From Halocafeteria seosinensis (lineage: Eukaryota; Sar; Bigyra; Bicosoecida), in NCBI GenBank assembly GCA_001687465.1, contig LVLI01000035.1, forward strand, positions 124,001-188,000: a stretch of 64,000 nt of DNA, in the 5' to 3' direction. The position numbers and the translations under genes were made by a program. The notes beneath the pieces are model-generated. The model was not told the origin of the DNA. It saw nothing but the letters and a program-made list of their open reading frames with translations, and did not search any database. This document shows, one piece after another, positions 11,223 to 23,058 of the stretch; the stretch's first letter is position 1; every line of letters begins with the position of its first letter.

Positions 11223-13083
11223 ATGGCGAGTCCTCCCTCGCCGAAGGTCGTTGGCGTCGTCGTTATGGGAGATGTAGGACGCAGTCCCCGTATGCAATAC
11301 CATGCTAGATCCATCGCGTCTCTCAAGGGTGCACCACCAGTGTCAGCGGGAGCTAACGGCAGTGATACTACCTCCATCACTAGCAGCTCGAGGAACTTCT
11401 CCACCACCCACTACACCTCAGGTCATTTCACTTCCAAGAACAAATGGGGGTCAAACACAGCACTACAGGCAGGATATTACGAAACATGGCTCGTGGGCCA
11501 TACGGGCAGTCCCTGCATTGATGATATCGAGCAATCGAGCAATATTTTCCAGCATCGGATTTCTCCTGTCCAAGCCCCTATGATGCCAGGGGTCCTATAT
11601 ATACTCAGCCGATTAGCCAAGGCGGTGCTCCAGTTCTTGCAGCTATTATGGGTGCTTTTAGTGAAGACACCGCGGTTCGATACTATCCTTGTACAGAACC
11701 CACCGAGCATACCACTCTTATTTGTGGCAGCTCTCGTGAAATACCTGAGAGGCTCCAGGTTGGTAGTCGATTGGCACAATCTTGGGTTTACTATGATTGC
11801 CAAGTCTATGCACATCGATAACGTCTACACGTCTTGGAATCCCGTCATAAGCGCAGCGTACTTCTACGAAAAGTTCTGCGCACAAGTGGCGGATCACCAT
11901 CTCACTGTCAGTGAAGCCATGAAGAACTGGGTGTCAAAGAATTTTGGAGTCGCCGAAGAACGGATGACCGTGTTTCACGATCAGGCGCCTCGTTTCCTGA
12001 AACCAACACCACTCTCTGAGCGCCATCATCTGTTTCAGAAGCTCGGATTTTGCTTAAGCGAGAATGGAGCAGATACACTGTTTACATCCGAATCGTACGA
12101 GGAAGCGCCGGAGGGCGAGACAGAACTGAAAATATCGGTGAGACCAGACAGACCGGCTTTACTTGTCAGTTCAACAAGTTGGACATCTGATGAAGATTTT
12201 AGTATTCTGTTTGATGCGTTGGTGGATCTTGACAAGTATGTCGGTCGTATTACACTCTTTGATGCCCTTCCAGTCTAATCGCCTCGTTTGTGTATGTATT
12301 CAATTCTGTATGTTCGCAGGACGGTTTGTAACAGCCCTAAGAAATTTCCATCTTTTGTAGTGATCGTCACAGGAAAAGGCCCAGAAAAGGAGTTTTATCG
12401 CCGAAAAATTGACGAAATGAGCCTTCGTTTCGTTCGAATATACTTAAAGTAAGCACATTAAGCCTATCTTGTTTATACTCACCCTGTAGTATGCCAATTA
12501 CTTTTTCAGGTGGCTGGAAGCTAGTGACTATCCAAAGTTGCTTGGGGCGGCTGATTTAGGCATTAGCCTTCACACGTCAACTTCAGGAAAGGACTTACCG
12601 ATGAAGGTAGTTGATATGTTTGGATGCAATCTTCCGGTACGTGTCATTTCCTTGGGGTGTGTGTGACGAAGGTACACATAAGATATGGAGGTTCCACAGG
12701 TTTGTGCGATTGACTTTGAGTGTCTCGAGGAGCTCGTGTACGACGGGAAGAACGGTTACATCTTTAAAACAGCAAAACAGCTCTATAACCAAATAGTTTC
12801 TATCTTCGAAGGAAACGGTCTCCTAGAAACCACGAACTCTTTCCAACTTGTTGATCATGCGGACGTTGCTACTTTCGGGGCGAACGCGACGCTCCACAAA
12901 CTGCGAAATTACCTGTTCTCTGAGAAGCGTCCACGATGGGAAGATTCTTGGCCTCTTAAGGTGGCTACCACTATTGATGAAGATCAAGAGAGGTACCGTA
13001 AAGAATGCTTGTCGTTCAAGCAGTACCGTTCAAAAGCAGCTGCTAAGAACACTATTCGTAAACGACCCAGTATAAAGAGGTAA
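11223..13083 (+). CDS. ALG1: Chitobiosyldiphosphodolichol beta-1,4-mannosyltransferase
   Basis: Exons 11223..12235, 12320..12448, 12510..12636 and 12700..13083 give 550 residues. The frame is open upstream to a GTG at 11151, but the ATG at 11223 is the first Met and leads directly into the family's N-terminal motif ([20 protein letters not shown]). Other ALG1 hallmarks are [46 protein letters not shown], the [12 protein letters not shown] signature spanning intron 3, and [13 protein letters not shown]. It belongs to the GT33 family, which adds the first mannose to dolichol-linked GlcNAc2 on the cytosolic face of the ER during N-glycan precursor synthesis. A hydrophobic stretch at about residues 122-145 may associate it with the membrane. 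The tail after about residue 490 is poorly conserved. The gene ends 64 bp from the converging EF-hand gene. Confidence 0.95.
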
Positions 13084-13147
13084 AACAATACATAGACGAC
13101 CTGCCAAGCTTTTCAGATATCTTATTAGTTTAACGACAGTTATATAC

Positions 13148-14093
13148 CTAACTTGTTGCTGCTTTCCGTTGCTGTTGGCGCTGTAGGCGTGGATCTTTTG
13201 GCACTCGGACAGACACGGCCTTGAGATAGTCATTGAATGTCAGTGTTCCGTTTCCGTTGTTGAGTTTATCTCCAAACAAGGCCTTCATTTCACTTTCTAA
13301 ACGCTCACGTCCATAGCGGGCATACAACATGTGCATTGTCTCGTCTACCGAGACTTCTCCACTAAAGTCGACATCGTACATCATAAACTGCACAACGTTG
13401 AAGAGCTGGAAAGGTTCTTTACCTGCACGAAGCGCAGCAAAGTGAAGACAGTAGCAACGATGGCAAGAACACAAAAACACAGAGGAACTACATTATATAT
13501 TTGCGCGTTTTCACTTACCAGTTGTATCCTTGATGTTCCTTTGAAACATAAGCTGAAACTCTTCCCAGTCAACGCAGCCGTCTAAGTTTTCATCTACTTC
13601 CCATATCATGTCCTCAATCTCTCGTTTATGTGTCTTCTTCCCCAGGAACGCAAGAGCTTCCTGCAAGTCTTTGGGCTTGATTTTCTTGTCTGTTTTGTTT
13701 TTGATGGCATCAATTTTTCCTTGTATCTCCTGGCAATCTGATTCAATGCGCCTTAGCTCGTGCTCAATATGCTCCTCGGGGAGAGAATCTCCGTTTTCAT
13801 CCACAAGTTTGACGGCTCCAGGGTTCTGTTTGTACGAGAGGATCTTCGATTTCACCTCTAATTTCGGTTTGAGTTCATTCGTCAGTTTATGTTTGGGGGA
13901 GAAATCACACAAGAAATCAAAAACGCGCTTCAGCTCCTTGAATTCGTTCTGCACTCCACACACGGCCGGCCGTAGTAAACAACAAAGCTCCATAACGGCA
14001 CTCTCGCGTGTGTCATGCTAGCAGGACCAGGAGGGAACGTACCTGTGTGACGTCTTTTGGTTCTTCCCCCGAATGGGTCGCTAAAGTCGCCAT
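13148..14093 (-). CDS. Calmodulin-like EF-hand protein
   Basis: Exons on the minus strand are 14043..14093, 13519..13948 and 13148..13422, giving 251 residues. The ATG at 14093 opens a 17-codon first exon (MATLATHSGEEPKDVTQ) spliced in phase 0 to NEFKELKRVF. Two good EF-hand loops are visible, DENLDGCVDWEE and DVDFSGEVSVDE, each with Asp at loop position 1 and acidic residues at position 12. A third, degenerate loop (GDKLNNGNGTLTFNDY) follows. The N-terminal half is helical and charged. The arrangement recalls conserved calmodulin-like proteins of flagellated protists, but I cannot name the orthologue. It probably acts as a calcium sensor or regulator. The stop lies 64 bp from the ALG1 stop. 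Confidence 0.85.
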
Positions 14094-15250
14094 GACGGTT
14101 GGAAGCTGCTCCTCTGGAAGCTACCGAGTGAACTATGCGCCTGCAAATTCCCTAGTCTCCTCGGTGTGGCGCATTCAGTACAATCATCTAACAAACAAAG
14201 CTCACTTCATCTCATACGGTGTGCAGTGCAATGTGCACAGGAACGCAGTCTACCATGTCGCGCCAAATCCACCGAGGCACAACTTCAACTTGCTTCTGCA
14301 AGCAGTCTGAGGCAACGTGCCTCTTTTGGTACGAAGCATAATAAGTGTAGCTGAGTTCACAGTTGTATATTTACCGCTAGAACCATACAACTAGCTTAGC
14401 AACAGTGAGTGAGAGGTACAGGTCTATGGTTGGATTTTGTATATGTCCGGTCCAGTTTACCGGTAGTTGCGCTTGATGCCATTATGCATTGCCATACCTA
14501 CACTGGTACATGGATGTTGATTCGTCGACTCTCCGCCTATTTCTAGATAACGTCGTGCCTATCCATGCTTACAGTTACAAAGATTTCGCGATATAGCGGG
14601 GCTTAAAGGCAAACGTTTACGGGATGCATTTCGTTCGTCATGGAGCCTCAAGTCATTAACTAAGGATGGTACACGACAACGCGAAAACGGCAGCATCAGA
14701 CTTTGTCTCACAACGGAAGAGAAAGATACTTACAGCGAAAGGAAATCACGGAAGGAGGAGTGAGTACTTTGGATGCCTCCGTAGTAGGGTGTGGTTGTAG
14801 GGTACGTGTACCCAGTGAGCCCCATGAGAGTGTCCATTGAAAATTCGTGACAATTTCAACAAGTGGCATACCACGGTTTCCTTTTGATGTGAGACATCTT
14901 CTTCACTTTTCCCTTCATTTTTATGGTACAATTACTTTCCCTAGGCAACGCATACAACACCGAGGGTTGTCTGCAACTTAGACTGGAAGCGGTGCCGCGG
15001 TGCAAGGTGCATCCGACTTGTGAAGGTGACAGCATCAGGGTCGTTCACTGCAGTCTGCAGAGTGCATTTGGTGGAGCATTACGGTGTTAGTGAGTACAGA
15101 ACTGAATAGGGGACAATGTACTTGTGAGAATCTGATACGATATAATTCTTGCAGTACAGGGAGACGGACAGGAGAGTTTCGTTACTCTGTTTTCAAAGTC
15201 ACTCGCTTATCGGCCGTTAGATCCCTGGGAGGGGAGATAATCATCACATC
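14094..15250. other. Intergenic region between divergent genes
   Basis: The EF-hand gene starts leftwards at 14093 and the 980-residue gene starts rightwards at 15251. The 1.16 kb between them holds only short, unsupported frames. It must contain two promoters and could hide short 5' exons. No motif was recognised. Confidence 0.45.
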
Positions 15251-18200
15251 ATGGCCGCGGCTGGAGAAGGAGCAGGCTCTGCTTTGACGGGATGGGAGAG
15301 TGATGCTTTTGATACGGAGGTGATTGGTGTTCGCTCCTCACTGTCTTCGTTAAGCCCACCACCATCTCCGCCTGCTGCCATGGAACAGGCTTCAGACGAA
15401 ATTAAGAGAAGCCAAACACAGGCCCCGGTGGCCTCATCGTCGTCCAGCTCCCAGGAGCCTAGTGTCTCTTTGGGCAAGCATAACAGTGGAACGACCCCAT
15501 CGTCGTTTGGCCAACAGAATTTGGAAAATTCTAAGCCGTACAGCCACTCTAATTCTTCCTCGACCATTGCTGGAGCCATACACAGGTTCAGGAATATGCC
15601 TCCCATGCCCCGCGAAAAACGACAGCAACAACGAACACAGAATCAAGGCTCACAGTCGACTATCACTGGAAAGAAGGGAAAACCCCACTTTTGGTGGCAA
15701 GAGACACCCAAAAGGCATGCAACTAGTAGCGCTTCGCCCAGCAGCGCCGGAAGTGTTTGTGGGACTACGGTCAAGGTTCCCACAGACTCTGGGAATAGGA
15801 CAAGTGCGGCACATCATATCGTGGGTACAAATACTTCAGCAATTGGAAATACTACTGAGACAAAAGATGTGAGCATGTTACGGCCTCCACGTAACTGGAA
15901 AGAGTATAGCGAAGATCGGGCCCCGTATCAAAGCGGATCCTTCTCTGAATCGTTCGAGAAGAGCCACGATGGGAAGAAGAAAAGGAGGTCAATCGAATCA
16001 AGGTAATGTACATTGTACAGCATTCAGAGAGTGCTGATCACAGCTCTAAGGTGTTGCATTGTTGTTGATCGCAGTGCGGCTCGCAAGTCCCTCGAGGAAG
16101 AAGCTGATAATGTCTTTCGAAAGTGGCTTTCCGATGAACATATTTCACGCTCGTCGCAACGACAGTATAACAGTGCAAAGGAAAATATTCATCCCGGTGA
16201 TAGTCTGGATGATGAAATCGAAGATGCCGGGCAGCTAGATCTAGGAGGACAATATAGCCGGGTATATGCCAATACCACTGGCCTGCCGCGGAAGCCTAAC
16301 CAGGCCCGTCGTGCAGGTGCAAAACATGGAAAACGACGTCCCCAATCTGCAGCTGCCGTCGCTGAAGAGTTATCATATGCCTTCCGGGCATTGTTTGCAA
16401 AGTAAGTAGAACATGATCGTGTAGCTTCGTCCTTTTTTGTCTTCTTCTTATTGTCTTATGCCGTCTTACAGCAAAAAAAACCAGGAAGAGTATCGTTTAG
16501 CGCAAAGAGAGACAGGCCCGGAACACTATGGCCGAGAGAATTTTAATGCGGAGATTGGAGAGAATAGTGAAGACGAGGATTACAATAGACAGAGACTACT
16601 GAAAAAGGTCATGAACTCTCTAGACATGTCCGTAAAATGTTATCGCCATTTAGTGCGTTCCTCGGAAAAGGCCAGGAAGGGGAGGTCGAAAAACAAGGCG
16701 AAGCGCTTCGATGAGACGAAAGACGAATGTTCTTCATCCGACTCATCTTTAGAATCGTTAGACATGAATAATTACTGGCATCGGAAGCGGGCTATGAAAT
16801 CGAACGAAAGCAGAAAGGGAAAAGGCTCTGACGGCCCTTCTTTACCCATTGAGGGCTTGGAATTCGGGGTACGTGTAAGTACTCAGATGGAGAATACCTT
16901 AGCGGAGTGTGGCGAATCCAATAATGAAACATCAGAGGGTGTTGGCCGTGATTCGTTTGCGTCCCTTCACGACGCAATCCACCAGGCGGGTTTGCTTACA
17001 CCATCGAGGAATCCACAGGAGAATCGTGAGAAAAGTAGCCGTGATACCCGAGTTCTTGGCAGTCGTGAAACTTGGGAAAGACGGGGTTCTAGTGCGAAGG
17101 AGCACGATGATGAAAAAGGACCCGACAGTAGGAACGGCACTGCAGAATTGAAGTCCACCGAAAGAGTCATGGCTAATGTGGGTCCTGGCCATCATATGAA
17201 GTGGACAGATCTGGCTTTTGCGAGCGTAGGCGAAAGTCCGCAACAGTGTCTTCCTTTCATTCGTGCTGATGGAAAGAGGCATCGACAAGAGAACGCACAA
17301 CAGGAAATGCAGCGCGAAGGGGGCAACGGAGAAGAAAAAGAGCGCGAAGGAGGCACACATTCTGGCGGCAACGTTCCGAAGAGTCTTCGGCAGGAGGTTT
17401 CACACTTTCAGACATTGACTCCCGCTGTTGCGATGGCTTCATACAAACCCGTCGTCAACTTCAGGTATCCGAGACGACAATCGGATACAGGACCTACGTG
17501 GGAGGAAGCCAGAGGGTTAGCAAACTCTAACTTCACAAAGGGAGGTTCCTCCCATGTCGGTACCATCTCTAATGTTGTTCGTTATTACCACAGTACCGGT
17601 TCCGCACCAACTGGGGTGCGTCCAACAAGTATTTTGAACGAGCAGCCTCGCCATTCCTCGAAGGAGAGGGCAGTGAGCGCCGAAGAGCATCGTTTCTCCC
17701 TTGCAAAGGATAACCACAATGCGAGCAGAAACGACTGTACTTTTCATGGGCAAGGAACTGTTCCTCTGTCGACGCTGCAGCAATCGTACAGCAGCCAGAG
17801 ACAACCTCGTTTGGTAACGCACTCGAGGGGTTCGGAGAATCGTAACTTCGGTGACTCGCCTCGAGAACTAGATGTTTCGATGAAGGGGTGGCAACGGGAA
17901 CTACACGAAGGATTGACCAGGAAGGAGGAAGCACCTCTTCCAGAGCCGAGCTATGCCCCACCACATCCATTTCCCCATCAGGATTCCCGTCAATCCTATG
18001 GCACGTACTTGAACATTGCCGAATCACCAATAGTAGGGTCTACGCCGGCAACACTCAGCCCCACCTCTGGTCATTTTGATAGAACGGAGACGGAGAATAG
18101 TGCCCGGCACTTGGCCGGGGGGCCATCGTATCCCCCCAATAAATCACGTGTCGGTTATCCACATCAGGGTAGCTCATACGCTCGTGCACCCCTTGGTGTA

Positions 18201-18335
18201 AGTGATGCAGAGAATCGCCATGCTGTAGAGGGAATGTATAGCGAAAAAGAGTATGTAGAAAAAGCAAAGCAGTTCCTTTCTAGTACAAGGATCTTACGAC
18301 AGCAGATAGAATCGCAGATGTTGTCAGCACATTAG
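15251..18335 (+). CDS. Large disordered Ser/basic-rich protein of unknown function
   Basis: Exons 15251..16002, 16075..16401 and 16472..18335 give 980 residues. The splice phases (2 and 2) and total length close exactly. The N-terminus is Ser/Pro-rich (SSLSSLSPPPSPPAAME) with a poly-Ser run. A more ordered, charged helical stretch spans exons 2 and 3: ARKSLEEEADNVFRKWL, then SYAFRALFAKNKKNQEEYR. This is followed by clusters of Lys/Arg and acidic/Ser residues (RSKNKAKRF, ECSSSDSSLESLD). The C-terminus ends with a helical EKAKQFLSSTRILRQQIESQ. There is no signal peptide, membrane segment or catalytic motif. The composition would suit a scaffold, microtubule or nuclear protein, but no family was recognised. 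Confidence 0.8.
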
Positions 18336-18726
18336 AAGTTAGGAAAACAACCAAATCCGACAGCATCCTAATGTATGACTGCTTTTCCACCATTTCATTT
18401 CTCTGCACTACACGTTTGCGCATGTATCACCCTCTTTCGTTGCTTGAATTGTGTCTGCTGTGGGAATTACGGGCTACAAGTTGCCTACAATGACAGTTCA
18501 GCTCTCCAGGGTTGTGAAGGTGCCACGAAGGTGGATGGCTCCACCGACTGATTATAAGTTATTTTATTTACAACAGACAGAGGCTTATCCACCCACCGAT
18601 GGGTTGTGTGAGCATACTCGCCATGCGTAGCTTAAGCATCACATCCTTTCATCCCACGCTCGCGAGTAACTAAACCAAGTAGTGACTTCCCCGTCGGTCG
18701 CAGGCAAGGACCCCTGGTCAAGGAAG
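18336..18726. other. Short intergenic region
   Basis: This is the 3' flank of the disordered-protein gene and the 5' leader of the Nudix gene. The Nudix reading frame is open back to 18682, but only from a GTG codon. Nothing else was identified. Confidence 0.4.
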
Positions 18727-19755
18727 ATGATGATGACCAGGAGGGTATGGCGATGGAGGAGCGCTCCTTTGAAACGGTGGCATGCTGGGACTCCTGTATC
18801 TGCGTACTCGTCGACACCAACCCAGAAGGTGAACAAGCGAGATCGGTGGTATGAACCTACGGCACCCGTCGTCCTCGATTCCCAGTTACGACAGAGAATC
18901 CAGAACACGATAGACGCCTTACCCCGAGTGGAAGTGAAGCCAATGACGGTTCGGAGATCCGATGGAAGCAAACAGCAAAGACGAGCAGCTGTCTTCGTAC
19001 CGTTGATCAATGCAATTCATACGGACCATATGGGTCAGGCGAGGGAGGAGCTCAGCGTTCTCTTCACGATCCGAACAGATAATGTTTCCACCCACAAAGG
19101 GCAAGTCTCGTTTCCTGGTGGACATATTGATGACACGGAGTCTGCTCATGAAGCCGCATTGCGGGAATTTACTGAAGAGGTGAGGTCTTGTGCAAGTGAT
19201 TTGTACTTGACGGAGTACGACGCAAGAGTTTGATGCAGGTGAATTGTCTTCCCGAGCAACCTGTAATATTTGGCAGCATATCTGAATGTATTGCCGTAAC
19301 GGGGACACATGTTACGCCGGTTGTAGGATACGTTCCTGGAACTCTTAATGTAGCTCAGTTGTTGTACAACCGTAACGAGGTTTCCAGTTTGTTTTCATTA
19401 CCGGTCTCTTCGTTAACAGACTATCGGAATTTCTACATGGAAGAGTTACAAGTGCCGTAAGGAATGCCAGTTTGCTGTTTGTAGCTGGATACAGTACAGC
19501 CACTGAGACACCATATATGTTCACCTTGCAGGTACGGAGGGCACCAAAGGAGTCAAATTACGTGGAGTACGACCAACATACCCGTTTATTTGGGAGGTAT
19601 GTTGTTGTTTGTTTCCTACTAGTATCCCGTTTGCGACCGTCAGCGTTTAGATGACGATTCCAGGTCCAGAAAGAGTGTGGGGACTTACTGCTTACATTCT
19701 CGAGGGCTGTTTGAGAGACGTCATACTTCCATCCTTGTCTGAGCAGGCAAAATGA
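18727..19755 (+). CDS. Nudix hydrolase of the CoA-diphosphatase (NUDT7/8) type
   Basis: Exons 18727..19179, 19239..19456, 19532..19596 and 19664..19755 give 275 residues. The Nudix box starts at exon 1's end: SFPGGHIDDTESAHEAALRE, then FTEE. It continues across the intron as VNCLPEQPVIFGS. VTPVVGYV and a final VWGLTAYILEG are typical of the CoA pyrophosphatase subgroup, which cleaves CoA and acyl-CoA to phosphopantetheine and 3',5'-ADP. The N-terminus (MMMTRRVWRWRSAPLKRW) is basic and hydroxylated and resembles a mitochondrial presequence. The position that is normally Gly in REUxEExGU is Asn in this splice model. Substrate is inferred from subfamily motifs. Confidence 0.88.
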
Positions 19756-20007
19756 GGCTGGAAGACAGCAAACTCCGACCAACCGATGCTCAGGTGTAAA
19801 GGAGTTTGGGGCAGATCCTCGAGATAGTCGGTTTTCAAGACGCGGTGGGGCTGGTATCCAGCAGCACCAGGGGACACAGCCTCTATCGTATTTGTTGGCC
19901 TCGTGTTACCAGTCCCAACAAAATTGAGGGCCTGTTAACCCCACGTTCACGTGATGATAGCCGTATCGATAGTCTGTGAGCTTTCTAGACTCATCCCTGA
20001 AGGGAAT

Positions 20008-20590
20008 TCACGCATTCGCGTGGTCCACTCCGTCGATATTGTTGAGTGCTACCTTGGCTGCCATGCGCATATTGTCTAATTCATTCAGAATAGACTGGCA
20101 TTCGTCGTCTGATACTGCTGGCTGGGTACTTGTAGCTTGTCGCCTCCGATCACAGTCGCGTAGCAACTTGCCCAAAGCTTGAACTAGACGCTGCATAGTG
20201 TGGACAAGCCCATGGCAAATATCCTTCTGCGCACACACAATGAATAGTACGCATTGTACGACACGATGTAGCAACAGGACTCTTTAATATCCCTACCTTA
20301 ATTCTCTGTTTCTGTTGCTCACTCTGACCGACCGCCTTCTCTTCCTGTGGGTAGTCTATGCAGCGCTTGCATTCCTGGATCACCTCATCCAGAGGCATGT
20401 ACGGATGTCGTCGCTCATGACCAGATGAATGTGTCCCCACGTCTTCTTCAAAGGGGTTCCTCGTCTGTAGAGCGTTGGCATCAATCGTGGGAGTTAAATA
20501 TGCGTTGTTGTCGTCCCTATGGCCTTGAACAGCTCGCCTCCATCTTGGAAGACACGATTCCAACGTTTCCACCAGCTGCTGCAACTCCAT
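20008..20590 (-). CDS. Small helical protein of unknown function
   Basis: Exons 20297..20590 and 20008..20226 on the minus strand give 170 residues with a phase-0 intron (gtaggg...gcgcag). The first in-frame ATG is at 20590. The frame stays open a few codons upstream, so a further 5' exon is possible. The protein is predicted to be mostly helical (MELQQLVETLESCLPRWRRA; LVHTMQRLVQALGKLLRDC; ILNELDNMRMAAKVALNNI) and soluble. No domain was recognised. Head/coil proportions resemble small subunits of larger complexes such as Mediator or BLOC, but this is only an impression. Confidence 0.65.
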
Positions 20591-20979
20591 ACCCAACAAA
20601 CAGAGCCCCCCAGCAGCGTTAGCTGGCGAGCTAGATGATCATTGTGTTAGTAGCAGCATTTACCGGGCCTACCGGTGATACAAAGCAGCTCTATTGCATT
20701 CTCTACTACGCTACATAAACCACCGGTAATTCAGATGAATGTGAAGTTGCACGCGTACTGTCGCGGCGATGCACAAACTTATACAATATTGTGCAATATC
20801 GAGACACTGACTGAGGAGGAGCGAGTGCAATGGGCCAATGGCAAGCAGCTTGTCGGCAAAACGGCATATATCTATATATTTATAGTAGAATAGTTTCGTA
20901 CGGTATTGGCTGTGATCAAACTAAGTGAATTCCAGCTGGGATGTGCAATCAGCAGGAAGCAGAGTGCAAATGGTGAGGA
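20591..20979. other. Gap between two leftward genes
   Basis: It contains the PACRG 3' flank and the promoter of the small helical-protein gene. A weak open frame at 20675-20893 (+) has no recognisable content. Confidence 0.4.
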
Positions 20980-22500
20980 TTATGCGTTTGTGGAGAAGCA
21001 GCTCTCATAACAGGGGATGAGATACTTGATGTTAACGTATGCATCTTCTCCACCGTATCTCTCAAAGGTATTCAGGGTATCTTGGATGGTTTCGCCGAGC
21101 ACCTCTACGCTCTGCTTCCTTTGCCCGTAGTCAAACTCATCCCCGGTGTTCTTATTCTTGTTGAAAAACAGCTGCACCAAGCACAGGAAACCAGGAGAAG
21201 AACCAGTGATAGACAGATGGACACATACAAAAAAGTCGACAGGACCTACGTTCAACACAGGCATGATTTGGCGATAGTACGGGACGATTGCTTGCCCAAT
21301 AAGTCCACCTTGAGGAAGATGCACATCAGCTGCAGTGGGATAGCAAAAACACTGTTCATGGCAGGTATACGCGACACTGTACTGAAATTCGTTCGACTTA
21401 CCCACAACAAGTTTCTTAAGAACACGACAAGTAAAGCTGACGATCTCCGCATCTCTGGTATTTAATGCTTGTTTGACTGGTATAATCAGTTGCGGAATGC
21501 ACGGCAAAATCTTGTTACCACCGTAAGTTAAGAGATCCATGATGCCCTGCTTTATGAATGCGAGTTCGTACACTGTTGATTTGGGATGCCTTAGACTTCC
21601 TGTAGACTTACCTCTCGGGCAACAAATTTGTAAGGGTGCTCTTCCTCGCGAAGACCGTCAAAGAAGATGGGCAAGTACTTGTGGAAGTCCAGTTGGGGAA
21701 TCTCCACCTGGCGAATTACTATGCGGTGCAGTCTTTAATGCTTGCTTGAAGCTGTGCGAGGGCCACTTACTTTCCAAGCCAGTTTGTTGTGCACTCCCCC
21801 TTGGTCGATGACGCAAGGTAAATCTCCTCGTTCGTAAAACCGCCGCAACTCGGTGTTTGGCGGGTTTCTCCTCTTCTTGAAGGCACCGGCCTTGGGAGGA
21901 GATGAAGATTCCTCAAACGGGGATTTCTTTACTCTTGAAGCTGCAGAGTGTGTGTTATTCCCTCCGATCCCACAATGTCCAAGGAGGTATTCTCTCGGAT
22001 CTGAAGTTTCGAAAGGCAGAGTCTTCGAAGCACACTGCGCAAAACCAGGTACAACCTCTTACCTTTCTTCCTGGTCGTCTTGCCGGCACTAAAAGCGTTT
22101 GGATCAACTGGTGATGCCATCAGTTCGTGTGTCCCCGGAGGTACAATTTGAGCTCTGGAGCGGGACGTTATGGTTACCAGCCCACTGCTGCTGTTGTTGT
22201 TGTCAGCGAGGACTTACGGTGGGGCAGCAGTGCGATCCAACGGACTTCTTGTCTCCTTGAAGGTCTTATTATTCTCAATCTGTGAGGTGATTCCTTTCGG
22301 ACGAGCAAAAGTCCTGCGGAATGAAAGGGAGACAGACATGACAGAGGGACTGTCAACTTTTCGCGCGTCGGCTGCGACCGAGACTGCCTTGGTTATCCAC
22401 CTCGAGCACAGAAATGCAGCACCTTGCAGCACGACCTTCACTTTGTATGTCGCAGTGGAAAACTGCACACGAAGGGCGCTTACTTGTCTAGAGTAGCCAT
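20980..22500 (-). CDS. PACRG: Parkin co-regulated gene protein (axonemal inner-junction protein)
   Basis: Eight minus-strand exons (22484..22500, 22218..22313, 22063..22184, 21771..21940, 21612..21707, 21402..21546, 21250..21329, 20980..21171) give 305 residues. Conserved PACRG blocks appear in order: [91 protein letters not shown], and [20 protein letters not shown] at the C-terminus. PACRG lies in the inner junction between the A- and B-tubules of axonemal doublets with FAP20, so the organism very probably builds a flagellum. About 95 residues precede the first conserved block. They come from three small exons whose junction phases agree, but the first 17-nt exon is the least certain part. 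Confidence 0.93.
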
Positions 22501-23058
22501 TTTTCAGTCCTGGAAACTTCAATGGAATCCGCAAAAATTCAATGGATTGCAGAGTCTACTACAACTAAAATTGAACGAACAGTGCCACTCTACCAGTCTC
22601 TAGAACACGCGCGGCGTTGTACGATAAATGAAGACAATAGTCACACAACCAACTCATGCATGATGCGCTGTGTTCAACTAGAACCTTGCTGTGTGATGCA
22701 AGTTGTTCAACGGACAGGCCGCTCAGCCGCTGCCGCTGTGGTCGCAAGTTGCAACTTGCAACCTGCAAGTGAGACAGAAGAATCGAAGCACGTTGTCTGA
22801 TGACTTGTGACATGCAAATTTGTGGATCCCTTCAGCTGCATATTCGACCCAAATAAATAATATTTCTGAATACAAATTCTGCATGCTAGTAGCCAAGAAA
22901 CTATCAAGTATTTAGATTTAGGGGTTGAACTCGCATCCGAGCAATGTAGAGGCAAAAATAAACTCCAGTTGTCAGTGGTACATACATGCATATGATGATA
23001 CTTTATATCTTGTTTAGTACGAATGGTATGAAGTGACATTAGATGGTGCCTACGACTC
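22501..23058. other. Gap between PACRG promoter side and RTF2 3' end
   Basis: Only short frames are present on either strand. AT-rich sequence at about 22840-22920 is consistent with the RTF2 3' end. No RNA gene or repeat was seen. Confidence 0.4.

Noticed and set aside
18682-18726. Longer start of the Nudix protein
   Set aside because: It begins with GTG and the extra residues are not conserved in kind; the first ATG is 18727.
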